Positions 1 to 6,441 are shown, counted from the stretch's first letter. The stretch is DNA of 9,550 bases from Candidatus Sulfopaludibacter sp. SbA3 (GCA_945866285.1 CAMBHC010000075.1:1-9550), one strand, 5' to 3'. The notes: generated by a model from the sequence alone, not told the origin. Program-made: numbers and translations.

Positions 1-78
1 CCACACGCAGGCGCAATCGACGTTGCAGATTCTGCCAGGTATTCAGGCGGGCCTGAAGGCCCGCCTCTACGACCAGAG
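1..78. other. Left-edge stretch without a confident gene
   Basis: No start codon or ribosome binding site supports a gene here. One plus-strand frame (beginning at position 2) stays open past the left edge and until about position 170, so it could be the tail of a gene that starts outside the window. However, its codons after position 79 lie antisense to the ybaK-like gene, so the openness may be a shadow. The stretch also holds an 11-nt near-palindrome at 25-35 (GCAGA-T-TCTGC) and the longer hairpin listed separately. Confidence 0.3.
45..66. repeat. Perfect 9-bp hairpin (terminator-like or REP-like palindrome)
   Basis: The arms at 45-53 and 58-66 (AGGCGGGCC and its exact reverse complement) flank a TGAA loop. 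It lies 12 bp beyond the stop codon of the minus-strand ybaK-like gene, where a terminator would be expected. Neither side carries a T-run, so a classical intrinsic terminator is not shown. The compact GC-rich palindrome could equally be one copy of a dispersed intergenic repeat. Confidence 0.45.
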
Positions 79-546
79 CTATTGGGCCGCGTCGACCAGC
101 GTCGGCGACAACGCGCGGACGAGGTCCTCGGGCGCGAGCGCGATCAAGAACCCGCGCCGTCCCCCGTTGATGTAGATGCGCTCGAGGTCGGCGATGGTCC
201 GCTCCATGTAGACCGGCAGCTTCTTGCGGGTGCCAAACCGCGAGGTCCCACCCACCAGGTAGCCGCTATGCTTCTGCGCCACGTCCGGGTCGCACGGCAC
301 GACGGTCTTGCACCCCATCTGCCGTGCCAGGTTCTTGGTGGAGACATCCCGGTCGCCATGCATCAGGACAATCAGCGGCTGCCTGCGCTCGTCTTCCATC
401 ACCAGTGTCTTGATGACGATGTGCTCGTCCACGCCGAGCTCGCGAGACGAGACCGTCGTCCCCCCGCGCTCTTCGTAGCGGTAGGGATGCTCGGTGAAGG
501 GCACCTGCTGGGCGCGGAGAAAGTGGATCGCTGGGGTCGCAGACAT
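79..546 (-). CDS. ybaK: Cys-tRNA(Pro)/Cys-tRNA(Cys) deacylase, YbaK/EbsC family
   Basis: This 155-residue protein is the usual size for the single-domain YbaK/EbsC family, which hydrolyses mischarged aminoacyl-tRNA (Cys-tRNA(Pro) in E. coli and H. influenzae) in the cytoplasm and so protects translation fidelity. Visible hallmarks are the N-terminal helix and strand (TPAIHFLRAQQVPF), the conserved lysine K46 in the IVIKTLV strand, the GYLVGG loop at about 95-100 followed by a lysine-rich segment, and the IYINGGRRG strand near the C-terminus. All align in order with E. coli YbaK as I recall it. One difference is Arg103 where family members usually have Pro (GGxSP). The start is the ATG at 546; the N-terminus then matches the family start. 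No Shine-Dalgarno is seen. The gene diverges from the aminotransferase with 20 bp between start codons. The exact tRNA substrate is not provable here. Confidence 0.9.
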   Translation of the reverse strand: MSATPAIHFLRAQQVPFTEHPYRYEERGGTTVSSRELGVDEHIVIKTLVMEDERRQPLIVLMHGDRDVSTKNLARQMGCKTVVPCDPDVAQKHSGYLVGGTSRFGTRKKLPVYMERTIADLERIYINGGRRGFLIALAPEDLVRALSPTLVDAAQ

Positions 547-566
547 TACGCTTATGATCGAACATC
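547..566. promoter_or_regulatory. 20-bp divergent start region with -10-like TATGAT and short inverted repeat
   Basis: Only 20 bp separates the two divergent start codons. On the plus strand TATGAT (553-558) fits a -10 hexamer and would place the transcription start at about 565-567, on the aminotransferase ATG itself. No good -35 hexamer is visible. An inverted repeat ATGAT-N5-ATCAT (554-568) overlaps both the hexamer and the start codon and could be an operator. Neither gene has room for a normal 5' leader with a Shine-Dalgarno unless its promoter lies inside its divergent neighbour. Confidence 0.4.
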
Positions 567-1838
567 ATGAGCATCGCCGCCAGCCCTTCCCTGTCTTCCC
601 TGGTCACCGCGCAGATCGCCAAGCCCTCGCCCATCCGCCAGATCATGAAGATGGCCGAGCGGCAGAACATCCTGGCCATGGGGCTGGATCCCGCCAATGT
701 CATCTCGTTCGGCGGCGGCTGGGTGAATCTTGAGGCGCCCGAAGAGTTCCGGCAGGCCTACCAGGCGGTGGTGTCTGACACTGACCTGTTTCACAAGAGT
801 GGCGGCTACACGGCGACGCTCGGTGACATGGAGTGCCGCGAACAGATCGCGCGCTTCGAGGAACACATCTTCGGCGTGCCGCGCCTGACGGCCGAGCACA
901 TCGCCATCGGCATGGGCAGCACGCAGCTCACGCACGACCTGTTCCGCACGCTGCTCGATCCCGGCGACACGGTGATGCTGCTTGACCCGACCTATGCCAA
1001 CTACGAAGGCCAGTTGGCCTTCGCGGCCACCGGCATCAAGGTGGTCCGCCTGCGCGTGCTGGATCCCGAGACGTGGTCGTATCTGCCCGAGACCGATCCG
1101 GACGGGGTCGCGCGTGAGTTCACGCGGCTGTTCGATCAGCATCGGCCGAAGCTGGTGCTGTTCGGCGCGCCCGACAATCCCACCAGCCAGGTGGTGCCGC
1201 AGGCATTGGCCGACGTGATGCTCGCGAAGACCGCGGAAGCCGGCTCGTGGCTGGCCATCGACTTTGCCTACAAGTGCCAGTACTTCCAGACCCCGCCGCC
1301 GTATTACGCGTGGTCGCCCGCCGATCACCCGAACGTGATCGGCATCCACTCCAACTCGAAGTGGGCACGTGGACTCGGACGGCGGCTCGGCTGGATTGAA
1401 GCGGCGACGCCGGTGATCGAGGCCATCGAGCGCGTGCAGCAGTGCAGTATCTTGTGCCCCGACACGCTGGCGCAGATGGCCATGGCGCGGTATCTCAAGC
1501 AGGCGATTCCGGATGGGTCGCTGCGAAAGTACATCGACCACGCCAACGGGATGTACCAGAACGCCGCGACGGTGACGCTCAAGGCCGTGGATACGCACCT
1601 GCAGCGGCCGCGGTTGACGCCGTTCGGCGGCCTCTACACCTGCGTTGACATTGGCACCAACGCCGAGGCGTTCGTGCCCAAGGCGCTGCAGGCCACCGGC
1701 GTGCTGGTGGTTCCGGGTGGCGGGTTCGGCGCGTCGCTCACCAACGGCGTGCGGATTTCATTCGGTCCGCTGGTGCGCGACACGGCGAAGATCGAAGAGG
1801 GGCTCGCGCGGCTCGGCCGCTGGATGCGCGCCCAGTAG
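567..1838 (+). CDS. Class I/II PLP-dependent aminotransferase (fold type I)
   Basis: This 423-residue cytoplasmic enzyme is predicted to transfer an amino group between an amino acid and a 2-oxo acid using pyridoxal phosphate. The fold-type I signature is complete: phosphate-binding GST at about 117-119, the NPT motif with Asn204, Asp232 (IDFAY, with Tyr235) for the pyridine nitrogen, the Schiff-base Lys265 in SNSKWARG, phosphate-contacting Arg273 in the G-x-R-x-G-W pattern after the lysine, and the substrate-carboxylate Arg396 in GVRISFG near the C-terminus. The glycine-rich VVPGGGFG segment precedes Arg396. Full length fits the 2-aminoadipate/LL-diaminopimelate/MocR-catalytic-domain relatives, but the amino donor cannot be read from sequence. 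The ATG at 567 is the first plausible start; the next Met is residue 27. No ribosome binding site is visible and a -10-like hexamer ends 8 nt before the ATG. The stop codon sits inside a tandem repeat. Confidence 0.9.
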   Translation: MSIAASPSLSSLVTAQIAKPSPIRQIMKMAERQNILAMGLDPANVISFGGGWVNLEAPEEFRQAYQAVVSDTDLFHKSGGYTATLGDMECREQIARFEEHIFGVPRLTAEHIAIGMGSTQLTHDLFRTLLDPGDTVMLLDPTYANYEGQLAFAATGIKVVRLRVLDPETWSYLPETDPDGVAREFTRLFDQHRPKLVLFGAPDNPTSQVVPQALADVMLAKTAEAGSWLAIDFAYKCQYFQTPPPYYAWSPADHPNVIGIHSNSKWARGLGRRLGWIEAATPVIEAIERVQQCSILCPDTLAQMAMARYLKQAIPDGSLRKYIDHANGMYQNAATVTLKAVDTHLQRPRLTPFGGLYTCVDIGTNAEAFVPKALQATGVLVVPGGGFGASLTNGVRISFGPLVRDTAKIEEGLARLGRWMRAQ

Positions 1839-1890
1839 GCGCGCGGCGCGCCCAATAGGCGCGCGGCGCGCTCAACAAGCGCGCGGCGCG
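1831..1890. repeat. Three-copy tandem repeat, 20-bp unit, crossing the aminotransferase stop
   Basis: Three adjacent 20-bp units (1831-1850, 1851-1870, 1871-1890) share an invariant 3' half GCGCGCGGCGCG. Their 5' ends drift from CCCAGTAG to CCCAATAG to CTCAACAA. Unit 1 contains the stop codon of the aminotransferase (TAG at 1836-1838). The core of unit 1 is a palindrome with 7-bp arms (GGCGCGC-G-GCGCGCC, 1838-1852). The arms decay in units 2 and 3. The period is not a multiple of three, so it is not a coding repeat. Confidence 0.85.
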
Positions 1891-1905
1891 TCAGCCAACC
1901 GCAGA

Positions 1906-1933
1906 GTTCACGCAGATTAGCGACCGCGTGAAC
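1906..1933. terminator. Inverted repeat between convergent genes, possible bidirectional terminator
   Basis: Eight-base perfect arms, GTTCACGC (1906-1913) and GCGTGAAC (1926-1933), surround a 12-nt loop. It lies between the convergent aminotransferase and ferredoxin stop codons, 7 bp from the ferredoxin stop, a natural place for shared termination. No T-run follows on either strand, so termination activity is inferred from position and symmetry only. Confidence 0.4.
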
Positions 1934-1940
1934 CAGTAGG

Positions 1941-2297
1941 TCAGCCGGCGATCCATTCCGGGGGTGGCGTGATTGATTCAGGCGGCGTCCCCCCTGGATC
2001 GGGACGTCCTGATCCTTCCATCCGGCTGATCGCCCGCACCGTCATGTCGTGATCGCACAGAATCTGGCACGACAGCCGTACTCCGGCCAGGCCGCGCGCG
2101 GTGAGCCGCTCTTTCTCAGCGGCGGTGTGCCTCGCCGGCTCCCCGTCGATGAATTCCACCCGGCATGTCGTGCACCGGGCGTTGCCGCCGCACGCATGCA
2201 GAATGTCAACCTTGGCATCCTGCTCGATCGCGAGGACGAGGCGCTTATCGGCCGCCACCTCGAACGTTCCGTATCCTTCAACTGTCAGCTTGGGCAT
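1941..2297 (-). CDS. [2Fe-2S] ferredoxin
   Basis: This 118-residue soluble protein has a single 2Fe-2S ferredoxin domain over roughly residues 1-90 and is expected to shuttle single electrons to a redox partner not encoded nearby. The cluster ligands are visible: Cys36, Cys42 and Cys45 (C-x5-C-x2-C, in ACGGNARCTTC), then Cys77 in RLSCQ. The C-x5-C spacing matches the adrenodoxin-like/bacterial branch better than the plant C-x4-C branch. A fifth cysteine, Cys81, follows closely. The last 25 residues are Pro/Gly-rich and probably a disordered tail. The ATG at 2297 gives a normal beta-strand N-terminus (MPKLTVEGYGTFEV). No Shine-Dalgarno precedes it, but TACAAT lies 6 nt upstream. It converges on the aminotransferase. 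The specific partner enzyme cannot be inferred. Confidence 0.88.
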   Translation of the reverse strand: MPKLTVEGYGTFEVAADKRLVLAIEQDAKVDILHACGGNARCTTCRVEFIDGEPARHTAAEKERLTARGLAGVRLSCQILCDHDMTVRAISRMEGSGRPDPGGTPPESITPPPEWIAG

Positions 2298-2303
2298 CGG
2301 GCC

Positions 2304-2309
2304 ATTGTA
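2304..2309 (-). promoter_or_regulatory. -10-like TACAAT immediately upstream of ferredoxin
   Basis: Read on the minus strand, TACAAT matches the sigma70-type -10 consensus at five of six positions. Six nucleotides separate it from the ferredoxin ATG, so transcription would begin at or within a base or two of the start codon, giving a leaderless mRNA. No convincing -35 hexamer is seen at 16-18 bp spacing. This is a pattern call without experimental support. Confidence 0.45.
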
Positions 2310-2356
2310 CAGGCTGCCTCAACCACCGCCTTCATCCCGTGACGCGCCTCGCTGGG

Positions 2357-2500
2357 TCAGCGGCGCGAGAACCCCAGCTCAAACGCCGAGCACCCGCCAT
2401 CGCCCAGCAAACGCGGGTCACGTCCGGTCACCGTGCCGAAGATCAACAGCGCTTCAAGGTAATAGCCGTGCGTGCTGGCGTGGCCGCCATAGAATAGCGG
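2357..2500 (-). pseudogene. C-terminal remnant of an unidentified gene (possibly SGNH-like hydrolase tail)
   Basis: A minus-strand frame ending with TGA at 2357-2359 reads like real protein: TPLFYGGHASTHGYYLEA, then LLIFGTVTGRDPRLLGDGG, then CSAFELGFSRR. About three quarters of its codons end in G or C, as in the true genes here. There is no credible start. Extending it upstream runs antisense through the aminopeptidase signal peptide. The histidine followed by a G-x-YL segment and a TGRDP turn recall the C-terminal end of some SGNH/GDSL-like hydrolases, but this is recollection of a pattern, not a search result. The simplest reading is a gene whose 5' part was deleted when the aminopeptidase was placed here. 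It could also be a chance open frame. Confidence 0.4.
2490..2495 (+). promoter_or_regulatory. -10-like TAGAAT immediately upstream of the aminopeptidase
   Basis: TAGAAT matches the -10 consensus at five of six positions. It ends 6 nt before a GTG (2502) and 9 nt before the ATG (2505). A start of transcription about 7 nt downstream would fall at 2502, leaving essentially no leader. No Shine-Dalgarno is present between the hexamer and the ATG and no good -35 is visible. Confidence 0.42.
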
Positions 2501-2504
2501 CGTG

Positions 2505-5072
2505 ATGCGAATTCTTTCCTGCCTGACCTTCTTGATGTCACTGCCAGCCTTGGCCACGGCGCAAACCGGCAGCCCGGCCGCCGGCGTCCCGCTTGATGTG
2601 GCCACCGCGCGTGCGGCCAACGTCAGTAACCTGCGCTACGAACTCAACCTCTCGATTCCCGAGGACCTGAACGCGCCGCTGACCGGCTCGAACACCCTGC
2701 GCTTCTCGCTTAACGACGCGTCGGCGCCGCTCGTCATCGATTTCGAGACCAGCCGCGAGCACGTCAAGGCCGTCGAGGCCAACGGCCAGCCCTCGGCCTT
2801 CGCCTTCGTCAACGGCCACATCATTGTCCCCGCCGCTTCGCTGGTGGCCGGCGCCAACACCGTGCGCCTCACCTTCAACGCCGGCGACGCGTCGCTGAAC
2901 CGCAGCAAGGACTTCCTCTACACGCTATTTGTGCCGGCGCGGGCCCGTCTGGCGTTTCCGGTCTTCGATCAGCCGGACCTCAAGGGCAAGTGGACGATGA
3001 CGCTGGAGCATCCGGCGGCGTGGCAGTCGGCGGCCAACGGCGCGGAGCTGACGCGCACGGTCAACGGCGCGCGCACCACGGTGACCTTCGCGGAGACGCA
3101 GCCACTGCCGACCTACCTCGTGGCGTTCATCGCCGGCGATTTCAAGATCGAGACCGCCGAGCGCAACGGCCGCACGTTCCGGATGTTCCATCGCGAAACC
3201 GACGCCGCCAAGGTGGCGCGCAATCGCGACGCGATTTTCGACCTGCACGCGCGGGCCCTCGCGTTTCTCGAGGACTACACCGCGATCCCGTACGCGTTCG
3301 GCAAGTTCGACTTCGTGGCCATCCCGGCCTTCCAGTTCGGCGGCATGGAACACGCGGGCAAGATTCTCTACAACGCGTCGGGACTGATGCTGGACGAATC
3401 GGCGACGCAGAACCAGCTCCTGGGCCGCGCCTCGGTGATCTCACACGAGACCGCGCACCTGTGGTTCGGCGATCTGGTGACCATGCGCTGGTTCAACGAC
3501 GTGTGGATGAAGGAAGTGTTCGCCAACTTCATGGCGGCGAAGATCGTGAACCCGTCGTTCCCGGACGTCAATCACGACCTGCGCTTCCTGCTGTCGAACT
3601 ACCCCGCCGCGTACGAGGTCGACCGCACACCCGGCGGCAATCCCATTCGCCAGGTGCTGGACAACCTGAACGAAGCCGGCAGCATGTACGGCGCGATCAT
3701 TTACCAGAAGGCACCGGTGGTGATGCGCCACCTGGAGACGCTGCTCGGTGCCGACAACTTCCGCGATGGGCTGCGCGAGTACCTCAAGCGCCATGCTTTT
3801 GCCAACGCCACCTGGTTGGACCTGATCACGGTGCTCGACGCGCGCACGCCGGTGGACCTGCAGCAGTGGAGCCGCGCCTGGGTGGACGAGCCGGGCCGGC
3901 CGGCGATCCAGACCGACTTGCAGATCAAGGACGGCAAGATCGCGCGCCTGACCTTCCGCCAGCGCGATCCGCGTAACCGCAACCTGATTTGGCCGCAGCA
4001 ACTGCGCATCGCGATCGGCCTGCCGACGGGACGCGAGATGGTGACCGTGGACATGAACGGTCCCTCCGTTGACGTGCCGCAGGCGGTCGGCCAGCCGGCG
4101 CCCGCCTACGTGCTGCCGAGCGCGGGAGGCTGGGCCTACGGATCGTTCGCGCTCGATCGCGGCACGATCGCGTTCCTGACGAAGTCCCTGCCCGAAATCG
4201 ACGACCCGCTCACGCGCGGCAGCGCCTGGGTCACGTTGTGGGACGCCATGCTCGACGGCCAGGTGCCGCCGGCCGCATTTGTGGACCTCGCCATGCAATC
4301 GCTGCCACGGGAGAGCGACGAGCAGATGACCTCGCGCATTCTCGGCTACGCCTCGGGCGCCTGGTGGCGATTTCTGAAGCCGGCCGAGATGACGGCGCGC
4401 GCGCCGCGTTTTGAATCGTTGCTGCGCGAGGGCCTGGGGCAGGCGAAGACCGCCAGCCAGAAGGCGTCGTGGTTTGGCACGCTGCGTAACGTCGCCCGCA
4501 CGCCCGGCACGGTGGACTGGCTGCACAAGGTGTGGGCGAAGGAGGAAGCGGTCACCGGGCTGCCGCTGGCCGAGGCCGACTACACCTCGCTGGCGCTGGA
4601 ACTCGCCGTGCGACAAGTCCCCGACTGGCAGCAGGTGCTGCAGACGCAGCTCACGCGCATTGAGAATCCCGATCGCAAGGGCCGGTTCGAATTCGTGATG
4701 CCGGCGCTGTCGGCCGACCCCGCGGTGCGCGAGAAGTGGTTCTTGTCGCTGAAAGACGTCAGCAACCGCCGGCGCGAGCCGTGGGTGCTCGAGGGCCTGA
4801 ACTACCTGCACCACCCGCTGCGCGCGGCCGCATCCGAGAAGTACGTACAACCCGGCCTCGAGATGCTGTGGGAGATCCAGAAGACCGGCGACATCTTCTT
4901 CCCCAAGCGCTGGCTCGACGCGACGCTCGGGGGCTATCAGTCGGCGACGGTCGCCAATACCGTTCGGGATTTCCTGAAGAACCTGCCGGCCAACTATCCT
5001 GATCGCCTGCGCAACATCACGCTGCAATCGGCGGACGAACTGTACCGGGCGGCGGAGATTACCAAGAAGTAA
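2505..5072 (+). CDS. Secreted M1-family zinc aminopeptidase
   Basis: The protein has 855 residues from the ATG at 2505 (856 if GTG 2502 is used; numbering here counts from the GTG). A signal peptide (MRILSCLTFLMSLPALATA) predicts export. An N-terminal beta-saddle domain leads into the gluzincin catalytic domain. This domain has the exopeptidase motif GGMEH at 280-284, zinc site HETAH at 315-319, third ligand Glu338 exactly 18 residues later, and the catalytic-Tyr segment IIYQKAPVVMRHLE with Tyr401. A long helical C-terminal part (about 550-856) resembles the ERAP1-like domain. M1 enzymes remove N-terminal residues from peptides. Two departures are seen: GGMEH where GAMEN/GGMEN is usual, and KA after the catalytic Tyr where KG is usual. 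It is followed after 20 bp by the amidohydrolase, suggesting an operon for extracytoplasmic peptide degradation. Substrate preference is not readable. Confidence 0.93.
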   Translation: MRILSCLTFLMSLPALATAQTGSPAAGVPLDVATARAANVSNLRYELNLSIPEDLNAPLTGSNTLRFSLNDASAPLVIDFETSREHVKAVEANGQPSAFAFVNGHIIVPAASLVAGANTVRLTFNAGDASLNRSKDFLYTLFVPARARLAFPVFDQPDLKGKWTMTLEHPAAWQSAANGAELTRTVNGARTTVTFAETQPLPTYLVAFIAGDFKIETAERNGRTFRMFHRETDAAKVARNRDAIFDLHARALAFLEDYTAIPYAFGKFDFVAIPAFQFGGMEHAGKILYNASGLMLDESATQNQLLGRASVISHETAHLWFGDLVTMRWFNDVWMKEVFANFMAAKIVNPSFPDVNHDLRFLLSNYPAAYEVDRTPGGNPIRQVLDNLNEAGSMYGAIIYQKAPVVMRHLETLLGADNFRDGLREYLKRHAFANATWLDLITVLDARTPVDLQQWSRAWVDEPGRPAIQTDLQIKDGKIARLTFRQRDPRNRNLIWPQQLRIAIGLPTGREMVTVDMNGPSVDVPQAVGQPAPAYVLPSAGGWAYGSFALDRGTIAFLTKSLPEIDDPLTRGSAWVTLWDAMLDGQVPPAAFVDLAMQSLPRESDEQMTSRILGYASGAWWRFLKPAEMTARAPRFESLLREGLGQAKTASQKASWFGTLRNVARTPGTVDWLHKVWAKEEAVTGLPLAEADYTSLALELAVRQVPDWQQVLQTQLTRIENPDRKGRFEFVMPALSADPAVREKWFLSLKDVSNRRREPWVLEGLNYLHHPLRAAASEKYVQPGLEMLWEIQKTGDIFFPKRWLDATLGGYQSATVANTVRDFLKNLPANYPDRLRNITLQSADELYRAAEITKK

Positions 5073-5080
5073 CGGAAGTC

Positions 5081-5085
5081 GGGAG
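5081..5085 (+). promoter_or_regulatory. Ribosome binding site of the amidohydrolase gene
   Basis: GGGAG lies 7 nt before the ATG at 5093, within the 20-bp gap after the aminopeptidase stop. It fixes the start codon and supports translation from a shared transcript. Confidence 0.65.
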
Positions 5086-5092
5086 TGGAACT

Positions 5093-6301
5093 ATGAAACG
5101 AACATTACTCGCAGCAGCTATCGCAGCCACGGCCGTCACGGTTTCCCTGGCCCAGCCGCCGGCGGCCACCGTCTTCGAAGGCGCGCGGGTCATCGTCGGC
5201 GATGGCCGGGTCATCGACAACGCGACCATCGTGATGCAGGGCGACCGCATCACGCAGGTCGGCGCGGCCGCCGCCATCAAGGCGCCGGCGGGTGCCACGC
5301 GCGTCAGCCTGGCGGGCAAGACCGTCATGCCGGCGATTGTGGACGCGCACGTGCACACCAGCACGACGCCACCAGATTTGACGAATGACCTGCGGCAACG
5401 CGCGCAGTTCGGCGTGGGCGCCGCCCTCAGCATGGGCCTTGACGGCACCGACGTGCCGTTTACCCAACGGGCGCAGACCACGCCGGGCCTCGCCCGTCTC
5501 TACCTGGCCGGCCGCGGTATCACGGCGCCTGAGAAGGGCCGCACCGAGGTACCCCACTGGATCACCACCGAGGCCGAAGCCCGCAAGGCGGTGCAGGACG
5601 AAGCCGCGAAGAAAGTGGACCTGGTCAAGATCTGGGTGGATGACCGCGACGGCAAGTTCCCCAAGCTGACGAGGGCGCTCTATGGCCCGGTGATCGACGA
5701 AGCGCACGCGCACCAGCTCCGCGTCGCGGCCCACATCTTCTCGCTGGAGGATGCGAAAGGACTGCTGAGCGTCGGCATCGACGCGTTCGCACACGGGATT
5801 CGCGATCGCGATGTCGATGACGAGGTGGTGGCGATGTTCAAGGCGCGTCCGAACGTGGTGCTGATTCCCAACATGCCGGACCGCGGCGTGGCCGCTGACT
5901 ACAGCTGGTTGCGCGGACGCATTCCCGACGGCGAACTGCAGAAGATTCAGGCCGCCGCCACGGACCGGCCGGCCGTGGCCGCCACGTGGGGTATCCAGGC
6001 GCGCAACCTGAAGACACTCGCGGCGGCGGGGGTGACGGTCGCGATCGGCACCGACGGCAACACGCCGTGGGCGCCGCACGTCGAGATGGCCGACATGGTG
6101 GCGGCGGGCATGACGCCGGCGCAGGTCATCATCGCGGCGACCCGCAACGCCGCGGCGTTCGTGCGCGTGCCCAACACCGGCACGATCGACACCGGCAAGA
6201 CGGCCGACTTCATCGTGCTCGATGCCAACCCGCTCGACGACATCACCAACACCCGCAAGATCGCCAGCGTCTATCTGCGCGGCGCCCTCGTCCAGCGCTA
6301 G
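5093..6301 (+). CDS. Secreted metal-dependent amidohydrolase (imidazolonepropionase/prolidase-like superfamily)
   Basis: This 402-residue protein has a clear signal peptide (MKRTLLAAAIAATAVTVSLA, cleavage near the A-Q at 20/21), so it acts outside the cytoplasm. An N-terminal beta-sandwich (VFEGARVIVGDGRVIDNATI) precedes the TIM barrel, and the strand set closes at the C-terminus (DFIVLDANPLDDI). Metal ligands of a binuclear amidohydrolase are in order: His86 and His88 (DAHVHT), Lys179 (KIWVDD, candidate carboxylated bridging lysine), His214 (AAHIF), His234 (FAHGI) and the catalytic Asp321 (GTDGN). Relatives in this superfamily include Xaa-Pro dipeptidases and other peptide or cyclic-amide hydrolases, and the actual substrate is unknown. 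It sits 20 bp after the aminopeptidase with its own Shine-Dalgarno, so it probably works on products of the same peptide-degradation route. An intrinsic terminator follows 7 bp after the stop. Confidence 0.9.
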   Translation: MKRTLLAAAIAATAVTVSLAQPPAATVFEGARVIVGDGRVIDNATIVMQGDRITQVGAAAAIKAPAGATRVSLAGKTVMPAIVDAHVHTSTTPPDLTNDLRQRAQFGVGAALSMGLDGTDVPFTQRAQTTPGLARLYLAGRGITAPEKGRTEVPHWITTEAEARKAVQDEAAKKVDLVKIWVDDRDGKFPKLTRALYGPVIDEAHAHQLRVAAHIFSLEDAKGLLSVGIDAFAHGIRDRDVDDEVVAMFKARPNVVLIPNMPDRGVAADYSWLRGRIPDGELQKIQAAATDRPAVAATWGIQARNLKTLAAAGVTVAIGTDGNTPWAPHVEMADMVAAGMTPAQVIIAATRNAAAFVRVPNTGTIDTGKTADFIVLDANPLDDITNTRKIASVYLRGALVQR

Positions 6302-6307
6302 TCCGAG

Positions 6308-6340
6308 TTCCCCGCCGCCAGGTGCGGCGGGGAATTTCCT
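6308..6340 (+). terminator. Intrinsic terminator of the aminopeptidase-amidohydrolase operon
   Basis: Eleven-base perfect arms (6308-6318 and 6324-6334, TTCCCCGCCGC and its complement) enclose a 5-nt loop (CAGGT) and run into a short T tract (TTTCCT). It starts 7 bp after the amidohydrolase stop codon. The T tract is short but the stem is very GC-rich. Confidence 0.8.
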
Positions 6341-6441
6341 GGCCGTCGCGGGATTTCACTCGACGCCACACGCCCAGAAACCAATTCAGGCGTGTTCGGA
6401 CATCGTCGTCACTGGAGCGGCTCTTGCACATCGCCTGATAC

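Larger units (their letters stand above)
2298..2501. other. Divergent intergenic region between ferredoxin and aminopeptidase
   Basis: This 204-bp stretch separates two divergent start codons. It holds a -10-like hexamer for each gene at its edges and the minus-strand gene remnant in the middle. A small hairpin (CGCTG-GGT-CAGCG, 2350-2362) spans the remnant's stop codon. No RNA gene or riboswitch-like fold was recognised. Confidence 0.5.

Noticed and set aside
552..1598. Long minus-strand open frame (348 codons) opposite the aminotransferase
   Set aside because: Arg/His/Gly-rich low-complexity composition typical of the antisense of a high-GC gene. The plus strand carries complete PLP-enzyme motifs across the same bases.
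1831..1890. CRISPR array
   Set aside because: The units are contiguous with no spacers, are only 20 bp long, and no cas genes are present.
2990..3976. Plus-strand open frame (328 codons) overlapping the aminopeptidase in another frame
   Set aside because: Arg/Gly/Pro-rich shadow without motifs; the M1 frame explains the sequence.
3441..5027. Very long minus-strand open frame (528 codons) opposite the aminopeptidase
   Set aside because: Its open state follows from the G/C third positions of the M1 gene. It has no family motifs, and the opposite strand has HEXXH-x18-E and full domain structure.
6341..6441. Promoter or small RNA before the Cys-rich gene
   Set aside because: Candidate hexamers (for example TTGCAC at 6424-6429) have no -10 partner at proper spacing, and no stable fold beyond the terminator was seen.
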